64,000 bases of DNA from assembly GCF_031450805.1 (NCBI RefSeq), contig NZ_JARTVY010000003.1, positions 124,001-188,000 on the forward strand, given 5' to 3'. The position numbers and the translations under genes are program-made. Below the pieces are notes generated by a model, which saw only the letters and a list, made by a program, of their open reading frames with translations, was not told the DNA's origin and ran no database searches. The DNA is from Caballeronia sp031450805 (GTDB lineage: Bacteria; Pseudomonadota; Gammaproteobacteria; Burkholderiales; Burkholderiaceae). Within the stretch, counting starts at the first letter, position 1. Every line of letters starts with the position of its first letter. Of the stretch, positions 18,194 through 27,591 are shown one piece after another.

Positions 18194-18423
18194 TGTTTCA
18201 CGATGCAGGCGGCGTCTTTCACCGAGCCGACGGAAAGGGACGTTCAAGCGGCGCGAGTCCAGGTCGGAAAAGCTATGGCTCGTTCGCGATGTTCGGCGAT
18301 CCGGACGGCAACCGCTGGGTCCTTCAGGAGGTTACCGCCCGCCTCTCGCCTGATGTCGAGCCGGGCGATCAACGATTCAGCAGTCAGATTGTCGAGGTGC
18401 TCCATCGTGCGAAGAGCGCGTGA
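18194..18423 (+). pseudogene. VOC/glyoxalase-family gene, 3' part
   Basis: Continuation of the split VOC gene. It encodes LFHDAGGVFHRADGKG and YGSFAMFGDPDGNRWVLQEV, the second half of the metal-binding fold with a GDPDGN turn typical of glyoxalase-like proteins. It starts directly after the second copy of the AGC duplication. The stop at 18421-18423 is 20 bp before the next gene. Confidence 0.85.
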
Positions 18424-18443
18424 CGCTCAAACCGGAGAAAAGA

Positions 18444-19079
18444 ATGGCCGATCTTTCTTATTGCGCTGAGCGCACAGGACTCTTGCTGATCGATCCGTAC
18501 AACGACTTTCTTTCTGACGGCGGCAAGATTTTTCCAATGGTCAAAGAGATTGCCGAAGACGTTGGCCTGCTGGACCATATGCGCGCGATTGTCGCCGCCA
18601 CGCGCCGCGCGCACGTACAAGTACTGCACGTGCCGCATCGGCGATGGCGACCGGGCGATTACGAGAATTGGCATCATCCAAATCCGACGCAGCGGCGCAT
18701 TCAGCAGCGCCATACGTTCGAAGAGGGAACGTGGGGCGGGCAATGGCACCCAGATTTTTTGCCAAGCGCCGATGACATCATCATAAAAGAACACTGGGCG
18801 CAGAGCGGCTTCGCTAACACGGACCTTGATTTTCAACTGAAACAGCAGGGCATCACGCATGTGATTCTGATCGGGCTGCTGGCCAACACCTGCGTTGAAT
18901 GTACGGGCCGCTTCGCAATGGAACTGGGGTATCACGTCACGCTTGTGCGCGATGCGACCGCCGCCTTCACGCGCGAGATGATGCGTGCCGCGCACGAACT
19001 CAACGGACCGACGTTCGCACACGAGATTGTGACGACGGCGGAACTGATTGCGGCACTCGAAGCCACGCACGGCGCGTAA
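18444..19079 (+). CDS. Isochorismatase-family cysteine hydrolase
   Basis: A 211-residue cysteine hydrolase with the family's D-K-C triad visible: Asp in LLLIDPYNDF, Lys in DDIIIKEHWAQSG and Cys in LLANTCVECTGR. A cis-peptide-like region precedes the Cys. The substrate could be a nicotinamide-, carbamate- or isochorismate-like amide or ether. ATG 18444 is preceded by GGAGAAAAGA. It was probably in one transcript with the VOC gene before the IS landed, so the IS may also reduce its expression. Confidence 0.85.
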   Translation: MADLSYCAERTGLLLIDPYNDFLSDGGKIFPMVKEIAEDVGLLDHMRAIVAATRRAHVQVLHVPHRRWRPGDYENWHHPNPTQRRIQQRHTFEEGTWGGQWHPDFLPSADDIIIKEHWAQSGFANTDLDFQLKQQGITHVILIGLLANTCVECTGRFAMELGYHVTLVRDATAAFTREMMRAAHELNGPTFAHEIVTTAELIAALEATHGA

Positions 19080-19119
19080 TCGGTTGCTTACGGTCCAACA
19101 CTGCAGCAAAGGAGCTTGC

Positions 19120-20448
19120 ATGCTCGACGACAACTTCCTCCGAACCGCTTCACGCCGAGGCTTCATCGGTGCGGCAGCGGCTGTGCTGGCTGCGGGTGCA
19201 TGGAGTCGCGGGGCGTTCGCTGATACGACGGCCGCGCCCATGGTGCAAATCTCGCAATCCTCAGCCGACGACAAAGCCGGCCTCCGCAGGCTGCGCATTC
19301 ACGCGAGCAACGCGGAGCTGGCCGACTTGCGACGCCGGGTTCAGGCGACACGGTGGCCGACGCGCGAAACGGTGAACGATGCTTCGCAGGGCGTTCAGAT
19401 TGCGACGATGCAAAGTGTCGCGCGGTACTGGACGACAGCGTATGACTGGCGCAAGGTCGAGGCGAGATTGAACGCATTGCCGCAGTTCGTTACCTCTATC
19501 GACGGGCTGGATATTCACTTCATTCACGTGCGTTCAAGACAGCCAAATTCATTACCAATCATCATCACGCATGGATGGCCCGGCTCCATCGTCGAACAGT
19601 TGAAGATCATCGGGCCGCTGACCGATCCGCTCGCGCATGGCGGGGCGGCCGCCGATGCCTTCGACGTCGTGATCCCCTCGCTACCCGGCTACGGGTTTTC
19701 CGAGAAGCCGATCACGACGGGCTGGGACCCCGTGCGCATCGCGCGCGCGTGGGTCGTCCTGATGCAGCGCCTTGACTATTCGCGGTACGTTGCGCAAGGC
19801 GGAGACTGGGGCAATGCCGTCACCGAGCAGATGGCGCTGCTGAAGCCCCCTGGGCTGGTCGCAATCCACACGAACATGCCTGCTACGGTCCCCGACAATA
19901 TCGCGAAGGCGCTGAAGTATGGAGAAGCTACGCCGGCCGGTCTCTCGCCAGACGAGAAGCACGCGTTTGATCAGCTCGATTTCTTCTACAAGCACGGACT
20001 CGGCTACGCACTCGAAATGGCGAATCGACCGCAGACACTCTACGGCATCGAAGATTCCCCGATTGGTCTGGCTGCATGGATGCTCGACCACGATGCTAGC
20101 AGTCAGGCGTTAATCGCCCGCGTGTTCCAGGGGCAGCAGGAAGGGCTTACGCGCGATGACATTCTCGATAACGTTACGCTGTACTGGCTTACGCGCACGG
20201 CGATTTCGTCCGCGCGCCTGTACTGGGAAAACAAGCTCAACTTCTTCGAGCCAAAGCATGTTTCGATTCCAGTAGCGGTCAGCGTCTTTCCAGACGAGAT
20301 TTACGCGGCCCCGAAAAGCTGGACCGAAAATGCGTACGTCAATCTGATTCACTACAACCGCCTGCCGAAGGGTGGTCACTTCGCGGCGTGGGAACAACCA
20401 CAAACCTTCGCTGAGGAAATCCGCGCAAGCTTTCGGTCGGTGCGCTGA
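19120..20448 (+). CDS. Exported epoxide hydrolase (microsomal type)
   Basis: A 442-residue protein. It starts with a Tat signal (SRRGFIGAAAAVLAAGAW), then an EHN N-terminal domain (RIHASNAELADLRRRVQATR), then the alpha/beta hydrolase core with HGWPGS, nucleophile Asp in GGDWGNAV and catalytic His in GGHFAAWEQP. This is the order of microsomal-type epoxide hydrolases, which open epoxides to diols. ATG 19120 has AAAGGAG 5 nt upstream. The Tat signal suggests folded export to the periplasm. Confidence 0.88.
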   Translation: MLDDNFLRTASRRGFIGAAAAVLAAGAWSRGAFADTTAAPMVQISQSSADDKAGLRRLRIHASNAELADLRRRVQATRWPTRETVNDASQGVQIATMQSVARYWTTAYDWRKVEARLNALPQFVTSIDGLDIHFIHVRSRQPNSLPIIITHGWPGSIVEQLKIIGPLTDPLAHGGAAADAFDVVIPSLPGYGFSEKPITTGWDPVRIARAWVVLMQRLDYSRYVAQGGDWGNAVTEQMALLKPPGLVAIHTNMPATVPDNIAKALKYGEATPAGLSPDEKHAFDQLDFFYKHGLGYALEMANRPQTLYGIEDSPIGLAAWMLDHDASSQALIARVFQGQQEGLTRDDILDNVTLYWLTRTAISSARLYWENKLNFFEPKHVSIPVAVSVFPDEIYAAPKSWTENAYVNLIHYNRLPKGGHFAAWEQPQTFAEEIRASFRSVR

Positions 20449-20586
20449 CGGAAGTTCGCTTATGCGATGCGCTCATGCGTTGCGCGATGTTGCGGTGTTC
20501 CTGCGTCGCCAGGTCGTAACGAATGTCGATGGAGTAGGGGCACCACGGAGCGATTTATCGTTTCCGTGAAACTGGAGGAACTTGTG

Positions 20587-20790
20587 ATGAAACTCGTCAA
20601 GAAATTCATTATCGCGGCGCTCATCGCTGCGCCCGCGCTTGCGTCGGCTCAAACGAGCGATCAACAAGCGGCGGGCAATTCCGGGTTAGGTTCTGTCGGC
20701 GGTGCGAGCGGCAGTATGCAAACCCCTTCGGGTTACTCCACTGCGGACGACTCCGTGGTTGGACTGGGACCTATCTACAAGAATCCTTAA
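20587..20790 (+). CDS. Small secreted protein
   Basis: A 67-residue protein with a clear signal peptide (MKLVKKFIIAALIAAPALAS, cleavage near ASA-QT) and a short Gly/Ser-rich mature part. GGAGG lies 8 nt upstream of the ATG. I do not recognise a family. Small secreted proteins of this form are common in Burkholderia and often stress-induced. The mature part has no Cys and no predicted helix. Confidence 0.7.
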   Translation: MKLVKKFIIAALIAAPALASAQTSDQQAAGNSGLGSVGGASGSMQTPSGYSTADDSVVGLGPIYKNP

Positions 20791-20854
20791 TGAGCAATAC
20801 TCGGCCACAGTTGCACTGACGCCACGCAGCGCGCACGCTGCAAGGAGAGTACGC

Positions 20855-22426
20855 ATGGACTTCACTGGGAAGCTGTTTATCGGCGGTGACGAAGTACGCG
20901 GGACGGCCGGGACGATGAAAGCCTTGAATCCAGCAACCAACGCGCACATCGAACCGTCATTTTCTCTTGGCGGTGCGGCTGAAGTTGACCGCGCCGCGCG
21001 GTGCGCCGATGAAGCATTCGACACTTACAACGCCACGACCCTCGAACAAAGAAGTTCGTTCCTCGCGCGCATCGCCGATGGGCTGGAGGCGATCAAGGAG
21101 GAATTGGCGCAACGCACGTCGCTTGAGACGGGCTTGCCAATCACTCAGATCGAAGCGGAGATTGTCAAGTCTGCGACAGTCTTCCGCCAGTTCGGCGCCC
21201 TGGTCAGTCAAGGCCGGTTCCGTCAGGCGACGATCGACCCCGCGTTGCCCGAACGTCAGCCGCGCGCGAGGATGGATCATCGCATGCAGAAAATCGCGCT
21301 CGGGCCGGTTGCGATTTTTGGCGCCAGCAATTTTCCAATCTCCTACTCCGTAGCAGGAGGAGATACGGCATCCGCCTTGGCCGCTGGCTGTCCGGTGATA
21401 TTGAAAGCGCACAACGCGCATCCTGGCGCATCGGAACTCGAGAGTCGCGTGATTATGCAGGCAGTCAAGGATATGGGCCTGCACAGCGGCGTCTTCTCGA
21501 TGGTGCGTGGCGGCGGCAACGAAATCGGCGAGGCGCTGGTGGATCATCCGCTCATCAAGGCGGTCACGTTCACTGGGTCAGAGGCCGGAGGCATGGCGCT
21601 ATTCCAGCGGGCACAGCAACGTTCGGATCCTATCCCCGTCTTCACCGAAATGACGAGCGTCAATCCGACTTTCGTCTTGCCGGCGGCGCTTGCCGCCCGA
21701 GGGGCTGGCATCGGAGATGGTTTCGCCGAACGCATGCTCGTGAACGTCGGGCAAGCGTGCCTCAAGCCTGCCATCCTGCTTGCGATTACCGGTGCCGGCT
21801 TCGACGAGTTGCGCCACGCGATGATAGCGCGCGTGAAGGGAATGCACGCGCGAACCATGCTGACACCGGCGATAAACGTGGCGTATCGGAAAGGCGTCGA
21901 GCGGCGCGCAGGCACTGGGGCGAAGCGCATTGCAACAGGCGGTGAGGAACGGGGGCCGTGGGAGGGGCAAGCGGTTCTCTTTCAGGTCGAAGGAGCGCAA
22001 TTGCTGGACGTGCCTTCGCTTTCGGAAGAATTGTTCGGCCCGGCAGCGCTTCTGGTTCGCGCAACGGATTTCGGGCAAATGGAGGACATCGCTAAGCAGC
22101 TGCGTGGACAGCTGTCCGCGACCATGCACATTGAGCCCGCCGATTATGCGCTTGCCGCACGTCTTCTCCCGGTACTCGAACGACGGACAGGGCGTATTGT
22201 CGTCAATGCATTTTCGCATCCGCAAGAAGTGTCGTATGCCTCGATTCATGGGGGGCCTTTTCCGGCAACGTCGGATTCACGGTTCACGTCCGTCGGCATG
22301 AGCGCGATCGAGCGCTTTCTCCGGCCGGTCTGCTACCAGGGATTTCCGGACGAACTGTTGCCGGAAGCCCTCAGAGCGGCGAACCCTGCACACGTGCCCC
22401 GGCTGATCGATGGAGAGCTCCGGTAA
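20855..22426 (+). CDS. Aldehyde dehydrogenase, 2-oxoglutarate semialdehyde type
   Basis: A 523-residue ALDH starting MDFTGKLFIGGDEVRGTAGT, with AAGGAGAG upstream of ATG 20855. The cofactor-binding part reads GPVAIFGASNFPISYSVAGG, the general-base Glu is in VFTEMTSVNP and the nucleophile Cys in NVGQACLKP. Size and motifs fit the alpha-ketoglutaric semialdehyde (2,5-dioxovalerate) dehydrogenase group. That group completes oxidative sugar-acid and hydroxyproline catabolism with NAD(P). No other gene of such a pathway is adjacent, so the true substrate remains open. Confidence 0.85.
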   Translation: MDFTGKLFIGGDEVRGTAGTMKALNPATNAHIEPSFSLGGAAEVDRAARCADEAFDTYNATTLEQRSSFLARIADGLEAIKEELAQRTSLETGLPITQIEAEIVKSATVFRQFGALVSQGRFRQATIDPALPERQPRARMDHRMQKIALGPVAIFGASNFPISYSVAGGDTASALAAGCPVILKAHNAHPGASELESRVIMQAVKDMGLHSGVFSMVRGGGNEIGEALVDHPLIKAVTFTGSEAGGMALFQRAQQRSDPIPVFTEMTSVNPTFVLPAALAARGAGIGDGFAERMLVNVGQACLKPAILLAITGAGFDELRHAMIARVKGMHARTMLTPAINVAYRKGVERRAGTGAKRIATGGEERGPWEGQAVLFQVEGAQLLDVPSLSEELFGPAALLVRATDFGQMEDIAKQLRGQLSATMHIEPADYALAARLLPVLERRTGRIVVNAFSHPQEVSYASIHGGPFPATSDSRFTSVGMSAIERFLRPVCYQGFPDELLPEALRAANPAHVPRLIDGELR

Positions 22427-22765
22427 ATTGGTCTATTGAGTCGCGCCTATCTTGAGATTTCCTGAACCAGACGTTACTGGCCGGACGGCTCATTTGTTCG
22501 CCGGCTCATCCGACCTTTGCATGAAAGGCACTTTTGGAAAGGCTCACAGCGTACGGTAGAAGGAAACGGTCATGCAGCGTTGGGGAGGGAGCATATGCCT
22601 GCACGTCCTCCATCTTGAAACGCCCTGATGACGGCGGCTTCCGATGATTCAAGGCGCTCGACGGCGAAATAGTGGCTGCAGCAGCGAGGCTTAGTGTCCC
22701 ACCCCGGTGCCTGACGAAATGAGCCGTCCACGCGATCTAACGATTCTTGAGTGAGGGACTAAACG
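22427..22765. other. Non-coding stretch
   Basis: This 339-bp gap between the aldehyde dehydrogenase and DUF3331 genes shows no convincing ORF, terminator or repeat. It presumably holds the DUF3331 gene promoter. Confidence 0.5.
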
Positions 22766-23161
22766 ATGCAAACAGGCATGAAAACGCGCGACCCTTGGTC
22801 GCGAACCATCGCGATGATGCGCGCATCGTGGGATGGCACCACGCCCGTTGTACCTGTGAAGGCGAATCGAAACGGTCAGGGCGCGTTCGGCGATTCCCTT
22901 GTCATCAGCGTTGTGGACCGCCCGACCGCAAGCACCGCGACGCTCTACTGGCGAGATGCCACGCGTTGTTGTTATCCAGACCAGGCATGGAGGGCAGCAG
23001 TTGCGCGCAGAACGGGGCATTGTGCGATGAGCGGGCTGCCGATAAAACGCGGTGACGCCATCTACGTGCCGAGGCGAAGCGCCACCGTATCCAATGCACA
23101 CGCGATGATCCTGACGTCGGAGCTCGAGCGCCGCACGATGGGGGTGAGGGCTTCCCCTTAA
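22766..23161 (+). CDS. DUF3331-domain protein
   Basis: A 131-residue protein of the Burkholderiaceae-specific DUF3331 family. It has SLVISVVDRPTASTATLYWR, the Cys-containing centre DATRCCYPDQAW and GHCAMSGLPIKRGDAIYVPR. The CxxSGxPIxRGD pattern resembles a small metal-binding site. The function is unknown. It supports assigning the window to Burkholderiaceae. Confidence 0.75.
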   Translation: MQTGMKTRDPWSRTIAMMRASWDGTTPVVPVKANRNGQGAFGDSLVISVVDRPTASTATLYWRDATRCCYPDQAWRAAVARRTGHCAMSGLPIKRGDAIYVPRRSATVSNAHAMILTSELERRTMGVRASP

Positions 23162-23209
23162 GACTGTGCATGTGCTTTCTCAAACTGACACACGGAGGAG
23201 CGAAAAAAG

Positions 23210-24073
23210 ATGCTAGTGCGATACCGGTCCATCAAGGTCGGGGGCTTGTCGGTTTTCTATCGCGAGTCAGGCTGGGAAAATCGGCGCGTGCTACTCCTGC
23301 TGCACGGCTTTCCGTCATCGTCACGAATGTATGAGCCGCTGCTTCGAAGGTTGAGCGACGAATTCCACCTTATCGCCCCGGACTACCCCGGTTTTGGTCA
23401 CAGTGATTGCCCCGATCCTCGCGAATTCTCGTACACGTTCGATCATATTGCCGAAGTTATGAGGGGGTTCATCGAGGCACTCGGTCTCGGTTCGTACTCG
23501 CTCTATCTGCAGGACTACGGCGGACCGGTCGGGTTTCGGCTTGCCCTTGATGGTTCCAAGCGGCTGCAGTCGCTGATCGTTCAGAACGCGGTAGCGCACG
23601 AGGCCGGACTTGGGCCACTGTGGGAGACTCGCCGCGCGTTCTGGCAAGACCGGGAAGCGCATCAGGCTGCCATCAAACAGAACTTAATGTCGCTTTCGGC
23701 GGCACGGTATCGCCACGTTGGGACAAGTCCGAATGCCGAATTCTATGACCCAGACTTGTGGACCGACGAGTACGCCTTCCTATCGCGTCCGGGGCAGCTC
23801 TCAATACAGAGCGACCTCTTCTACGACTATCGGAACAACGTCGCGTTATACCCAGCGTGGCAGGCATGGCTTAGGGCCCACCGGCCCCGTCTGCTCATTC
23901 TCTGGGGACAATACGATCCGTCCTTCATGCTTAACGAAGCGCAGGCGTATCGCGCCGATGTGCCGGACGCCGAAGTTAACGTCTTGAAAGCAGGGCATTT
24001 TGCGCTTGACGAGAAGGCCGACGAAATCGCGCGCATCGTACGTGCATTCTTCCGGCGTTGGCAGGAACAGTAA
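23210..24073 (+). CDS. Alpha/beta hydrolase, haloalkane dehalogenase-like
   Basis: A 287-residue hydrolase with LLLLHGFPSSSRMYEPLL, a nucleophile Asp in LYLQDYGGPVGFR and catalytic His in AGHFALDEKADEIA. An Asp nucleophile with a cap region of this length fits haloalkane dehalogenases and fluoroacetate or epoxide hydrolases. The sequence alone does not show which halide-stabilising residues are present. ATG 23210 has GGAGGAG 9 nt upstream. Confidence 0.83.
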   Translation: MLVRYRSIKVGGLSVFYRESGWENRRVLLLLHGFPSSSRMYEPLLRRLSDEFHLIAPDYPGFGHSDCPDPREFSYTFDHIAEVMRGFIEALGLGSYSLYLQDYGGPVGFRLALDGSKRLQSLIVQNAVAHEAGLGPLWETRRAFWQDREAHQAAIKQNLMSLSAARYRHVGTSPNAEFYDPDLWTDEYAFLSRPGQLSIQSDLFYDYRNNVALYPAWQAWLRAHRPRLLILWGQYDPSFMLNEAQAYRADVPDAEVNVLKAGHFALDEKADEIARIVRAFFRRWQEQ

Positions 24074-24373
24074 GGCATGCCCCATTGATTTGACTCGGCT
24101 TGCACCGCCCATCGCGAATACTGCGAAAATCTGTCGTCGCAAAGTATCGGTGATGCGGTGATCCGTCGTAATCGCGAGCTAGGTGGCTAGATGCTTAGAC
24201 CCGCTCGTTTGTATCGGACGACGCGGTGACCGAGGGGGAGCTAGCTAAGGCGCTTCCCGAGACCAATACCTTGCGGCTGTTCACTGACAGAAAGCAGTCA
24301 CCGCGGCCCCGCGGAGCCGTATGTCTGAGATGGGTCGCTATTCGCCGGTCGTCGAAGCCGGTATCGCTCCGCG
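24074..24373. other. Convergent intergenic region
   Basis: This 300-bp gap separates the hydrolase from the convergent dnaE2 gene. No ORF with coding character and no clear hairpin-plus-T terminator is visible. Confidence 0.45.
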
Positions 24374-27300
24374 TCAACAGAAGTTCTTGCTGACGTTCGT
24401 CAAACCACCGAGCAGATGCGACATGTCGACGAGTCGATGCGCGACTAGGTGACGAACTTCCCCTTCGCATTGCCAGGTGCCGTACACCGCGAGCAATGCC
24501 GCGCCCAACGCTTCGCGTCGCTGCTTCTCCAGCAACGACGGCCACACGATGACATTGACGTTGCCCGTCTCATCCTCGAGCGTCACGAACATGACGCCTT
24601 TAGCCGTGCCGGGTCGCTGCCGTACGGTCACCAGCCCACAGCCCCGCGCCAGACGGCCGTTCCGATAGGTCCGCAAGGTTGAAGCGGGCATGAGCCGTTG
24701 TTCAAGCAGCGCCGGCCGCAAGAGCGAGAGCGGATGGCGCCCGAGTGTCAGTCCGGCAGTGTTGTAGTCGCTCACGATCTCCTGCGCTTCCGACGGGGCA
24801 CCGAGGGTCGGCGTCTCATCGTCGATCCGTGTATCGGCCAGGATGTCGCGGTCGGGCACCGCGGCCGCAGACTGCCACAGCGCTTCGCGACGGTTTCCCG
24901 CCAGTGACCGGAGCGCGTTCGCTGCCGCGAGTACTTGCAGGTCGCGGCGATCGAGCTGCGCGCGGCGCGCCAAGTCGCTCACGCTTGCGAACGGCTTCAC
25001 CGCGCGTGCCGTTTCGATCCGCTCGGCGGCGCCCTCGCGCATGCCCTTGAGCAACGACAGCCCGAGTCGTACTACCGGCTTCCTGTGGCCGGGCTGCTTT
25101 TCCAGCACAGAATCCCATCCGCTGATGGTCACGTCGATTGGCGCGATCTCAACGCCATGACGCCGGGCGTCTTGCACCAGCTGAGAGGGCGAGTAAAAGC
25201 CCATCGGCTGAGAGTTGAGCATGGCGGCCAGAAACGCGGCGGGCTCATGGCACTTGAGCCAGCTGCTCGCATAGACCAGCAGCGCGAAGCTCGCCGCATG
25301 ACTCTCCGGAAAGCCATATTCACCGAATCCCTTGATCTGCTCGAAGATCGCTTCCGCGAAGGCTTTATCGTAGCCGCGCTCCTGCATGCCGTTCACGATG
25401 CGATCGTAGTACTGCTGCAGGCCGCCCTTGCGCTTCCAGGCGGCCATGGCGCGCCGTAACTGATCGGCTTCACCCGGCGTGAAGCCTGCGGCCAGGATCG
25501 CCACCTGCATGACCTGCTCTTGGAAGATCGGCACGCCGAGCGTGCGGCCCAGCGCAATCTCCAATTCCTTGCTGGGATAGGTGACCGGTTCCAGCTTCTG
25601 GCGGCGCCGCAGGTAAGGATGGACAGCACCACCCTGAATCGGCCCGGGCCTCACGATCGCCACTTCGATCACTAGATCATAGAACTCCCTGGGTTGCATG
25701 CGCGGCAGCATGCTCATCTGCGCGCGCGACTCGATCTGAAAGACACCGACCGTGTCCGCGCGGGAGATCATTTCGTAGGTGGCCGCATCTTCCGCCGGAA
25801 TGTCCTGCATCTCGAAACGCTCACCGCGTTGCTCCGAGACGATATCGAGCGTGCGTCGAATCGCGGACAGCATGCCGAGCGCGAGCACGTCGATTTTCAG
25901 TAGGCCAAGCGCTTCGAGGTCGTCCTTGTCCCACTGGATCGCGCTGCGCTCCGGCATCGCCGCATTCTCGACTGGCACCAGCCGTGTGAGCTTGCCGCGA
26001 CTGATCACAAAGCCGCCCGAGTGCTGCGACAGATGGCGAGGAAAGTTGAGGATCTGCGCCGCCAGATTCGCCCACATGGCGATCAGCGGATTGGCAGGGT
26101 CGAGGCCGGACTCTTCGAATCGACGCAACAGATCCTGCGAGTGATCGAACCATTGATGGCTCTTCGCGACCTTGTCGACGATCTGCGGATCGATGCCGAG
26201 CGCCTTGCCGGTTTCCCGCAGCGCGCCCCGCGGTCGGTAGGTCGATACCGCGGCCGCGATCGCCGCGCGATCGCGCCCGTACTTGCGGTAGATGTACTGG
26301 ATGACCTCTTCGCGCCGTTGGTGTTCGAAGTCGACATCGATGTCGGGTGGCTCGCCGCGCTCCTTGCTGATGAAGCGCTCGAACAGCATGTTGCCGCGTG
26401 AGGGATCGACTTCGGTGACGCCCAGGCAATAACACACCGCGCTGTTTGCAGCCGACCCCCGGCCCTGACAGAGAATGTGCTGACTGCGCGCGAAGCGCAC
26501 GATGTCGTAAACGGTGAGAAAGTACGCCTCATAACGCAGCTCGCGAATAAGCTGCAGCTCATGCTCGATTTGTTGCTGCACGTCGTGGGGAACGCCGGCA
26601 GGAAAGCGCCGGTGCGCACCGATATAGGTCTCCTGCCGGAGATAGGCTTCATGCGTGTAGCCTTCGGGAACCAGTTCGTCGGGATACTCGTAGCGCAGTT
26701 CGTCGAGCGAGAAGCTGCAGCGCGCGAGAATCCTCAACGTTTCGGCAAGCGCATGCGGCGGATATAGGTTGGCGAGCCGCAAGCGGGAACGCAGATGCTG
26801 CTCGGCGTTGGGCGCGAGCTCATACCCGCATTCGGCCACCGGTTTGCCGACGCGGATCGCGGTCATGGTGTCTTGCAGGGGCTTGCGCGAGCGCACGTGC
26901 ATCACGACGTTGCCGGTGGCCACGACCGGCATTCCGGCCCGCAACGCCACCTGTTCCACGATGCCGCGATGGATGTCGTCCATCGCGCGCTGATGCAACG
27001 TGAGCCCGATCCACGCACGCGCCGGAAACGTCTGGCGCAGCCAATCGACTTGCGCAGTCAGCGTCTCTTCGTTCGCCGGAAAGTCCGGCACCAGGATCGC
27101 AAGGCAGTCTGGAGCGCCCTTCAAATGCGCGTAGTTTGGTTCCGGCCGTGCAAGATCGTCGGGTGTCAGCAGGTAACTGCCCTTGGCCGCCCGCATGCGC
27201 GCAAGCGTAATGAGCTCGCACAGGTTGCCGTAACCATCGCGGTTTTGGGCGAGCAAGATGAGGCCAAACGCGGGGCTAGAAGTGGGACCAAGAGCGGGGC

Positions 27301-27571
27301 GGTTTTTGGGACCGCTATCCGCACCCTGACGCGCATGGACCAGACGAAAGTACGAGCCGATGATCAGCGGCAACTTCTCTTCCTTGGCCTGAACATGCGC
27401 GCGCACGACGCCCGCGACCGAACACTCGTCGGTGATGGCCAGTCCCGCGTAACCCAGTTGTGCCGCACGCAGCACCAGCTCTTCGCCGTGCGATGCGCCG
27501 TGCAGGAACGAAAAGTTACTGAACGCGAAAAGCTCCGCGTAATCCGGCAGGGCCGATGAGGGAAATTCCAC
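24374..27571 (-). CDS. dnaE2: Error-prone DNA polymerase DnaE2
   Basis: A 1065-residue C-family polymerase. It has an N-terminal PHP domain (FSNFSFLHGASHGEELVLRA), the palm with catalytic acids in PDIDVDFEHQRR and the third in GLLKIDVLALGML, helix-hairpin-helix motifs and an OB fold near the C-terminus (MFVTLEDETGNVNVIVW). DnaE2 performs lesion bypass with ImuA and ImuB in the SOS mutasome. The gene is last in the imuA-imuB-dnaE2 operon, 20 bp after imuB, and should be induced through the LexA box at 29811. Confidence 0.95.
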   Translation of the reverse strand: MEFPSSALPDYAELFAFSNFSFLHGASHGEELVLRAAQLGYAGLAITDECSVAGVVRAHVQAKEEKLPLIIGSYFRLVHARQGADSGPKNRPALGPTSSPAFGLILLAQNRDGYGNLCELITLARMRAAKGSYLLTPDDLARPEPNYAHLKGAPDCLAILVPDFPANEETLTAQVDWLRQTFPARAWIGLTLHQRAMDDIHRGIVEQVALRAGMPVVATGNVVMHVRSRKPLQDTMTAIRVGKPVAECGYELAPNAEQHLRSRLRLANLYPPHALAETLRILARCSFSLDELRYEYPDELVPEGYTHEAYLRQETYIGAHRRFPAGVPHDVQQQIEHELQLIRELRYEAYFLTVYDIVRFARSQHILCQGRGSAANSAVCYCLGVTEVDPSRGNMLFERFISKERGEPPDIDVDFEHQRREEVIQYIYRKYGRDRAAIAAAVSTYRPRGALRETGKALGIDPQIVDKVAKSHQWFDHSQDLLRRFEESGLDPANPLIAMWANLAAQILNFPRHLSQHSGGFVISRGKLTRLVPVENAAMPERSAIQWDKDDLEALGLLKIDVLALGMLSAIRRTLDIVSEQRGERFEMQDIPAEDAATYEMISRADTVGVFQIESRAQMSMLPRMQPREFYDLVIEVAIVRPGPIQGGAVHPYLRRRQKLEPVTYPSKELEIALGRTLGVPIFQEQVMQVAILAAGFTPGEADQLRRAMAAWKRKGGLQQYYDRIVNGMQERGYDKAFAEAIFEQIKGFGEYGFPESHAASFALLVYASSWLKCHEPAAFLAAMLNSQPMGFYSPSQLVQDARRHGVEIAPIDVTISGWDSVLEKQPGHRKPVVRLGLSLLKGMREGAAERIETARAVKPFASVSDLARRAQLDRRDLQVLAAANALRSLAGNRREALWQSAAAVPDRDILADTRIDDETPTLGAPSEAQEIVSDYNTAGLTLGRHPLSLLRPALLEQRLMPASTLRTYRNGRLARGCGLVTVRQRPGTAKGVMFVTLEDETGNVNVIVWPSLLEKQRREALGAALLAVYGTWQCEGEVRHLVAHRLVDMSHLLGGLTNVSKNFC

Positions 27572-27591
27572 AATGCCACCTGCTGATCCGC

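Noticed and set aside
20702..20854. Upstream extension of the aldehyde dehydrogenase to 20702
   Set aside because: It overlaps the small secreted protein gene and lacks conservation. ATG 20855 has a strong ribosome-binding site.
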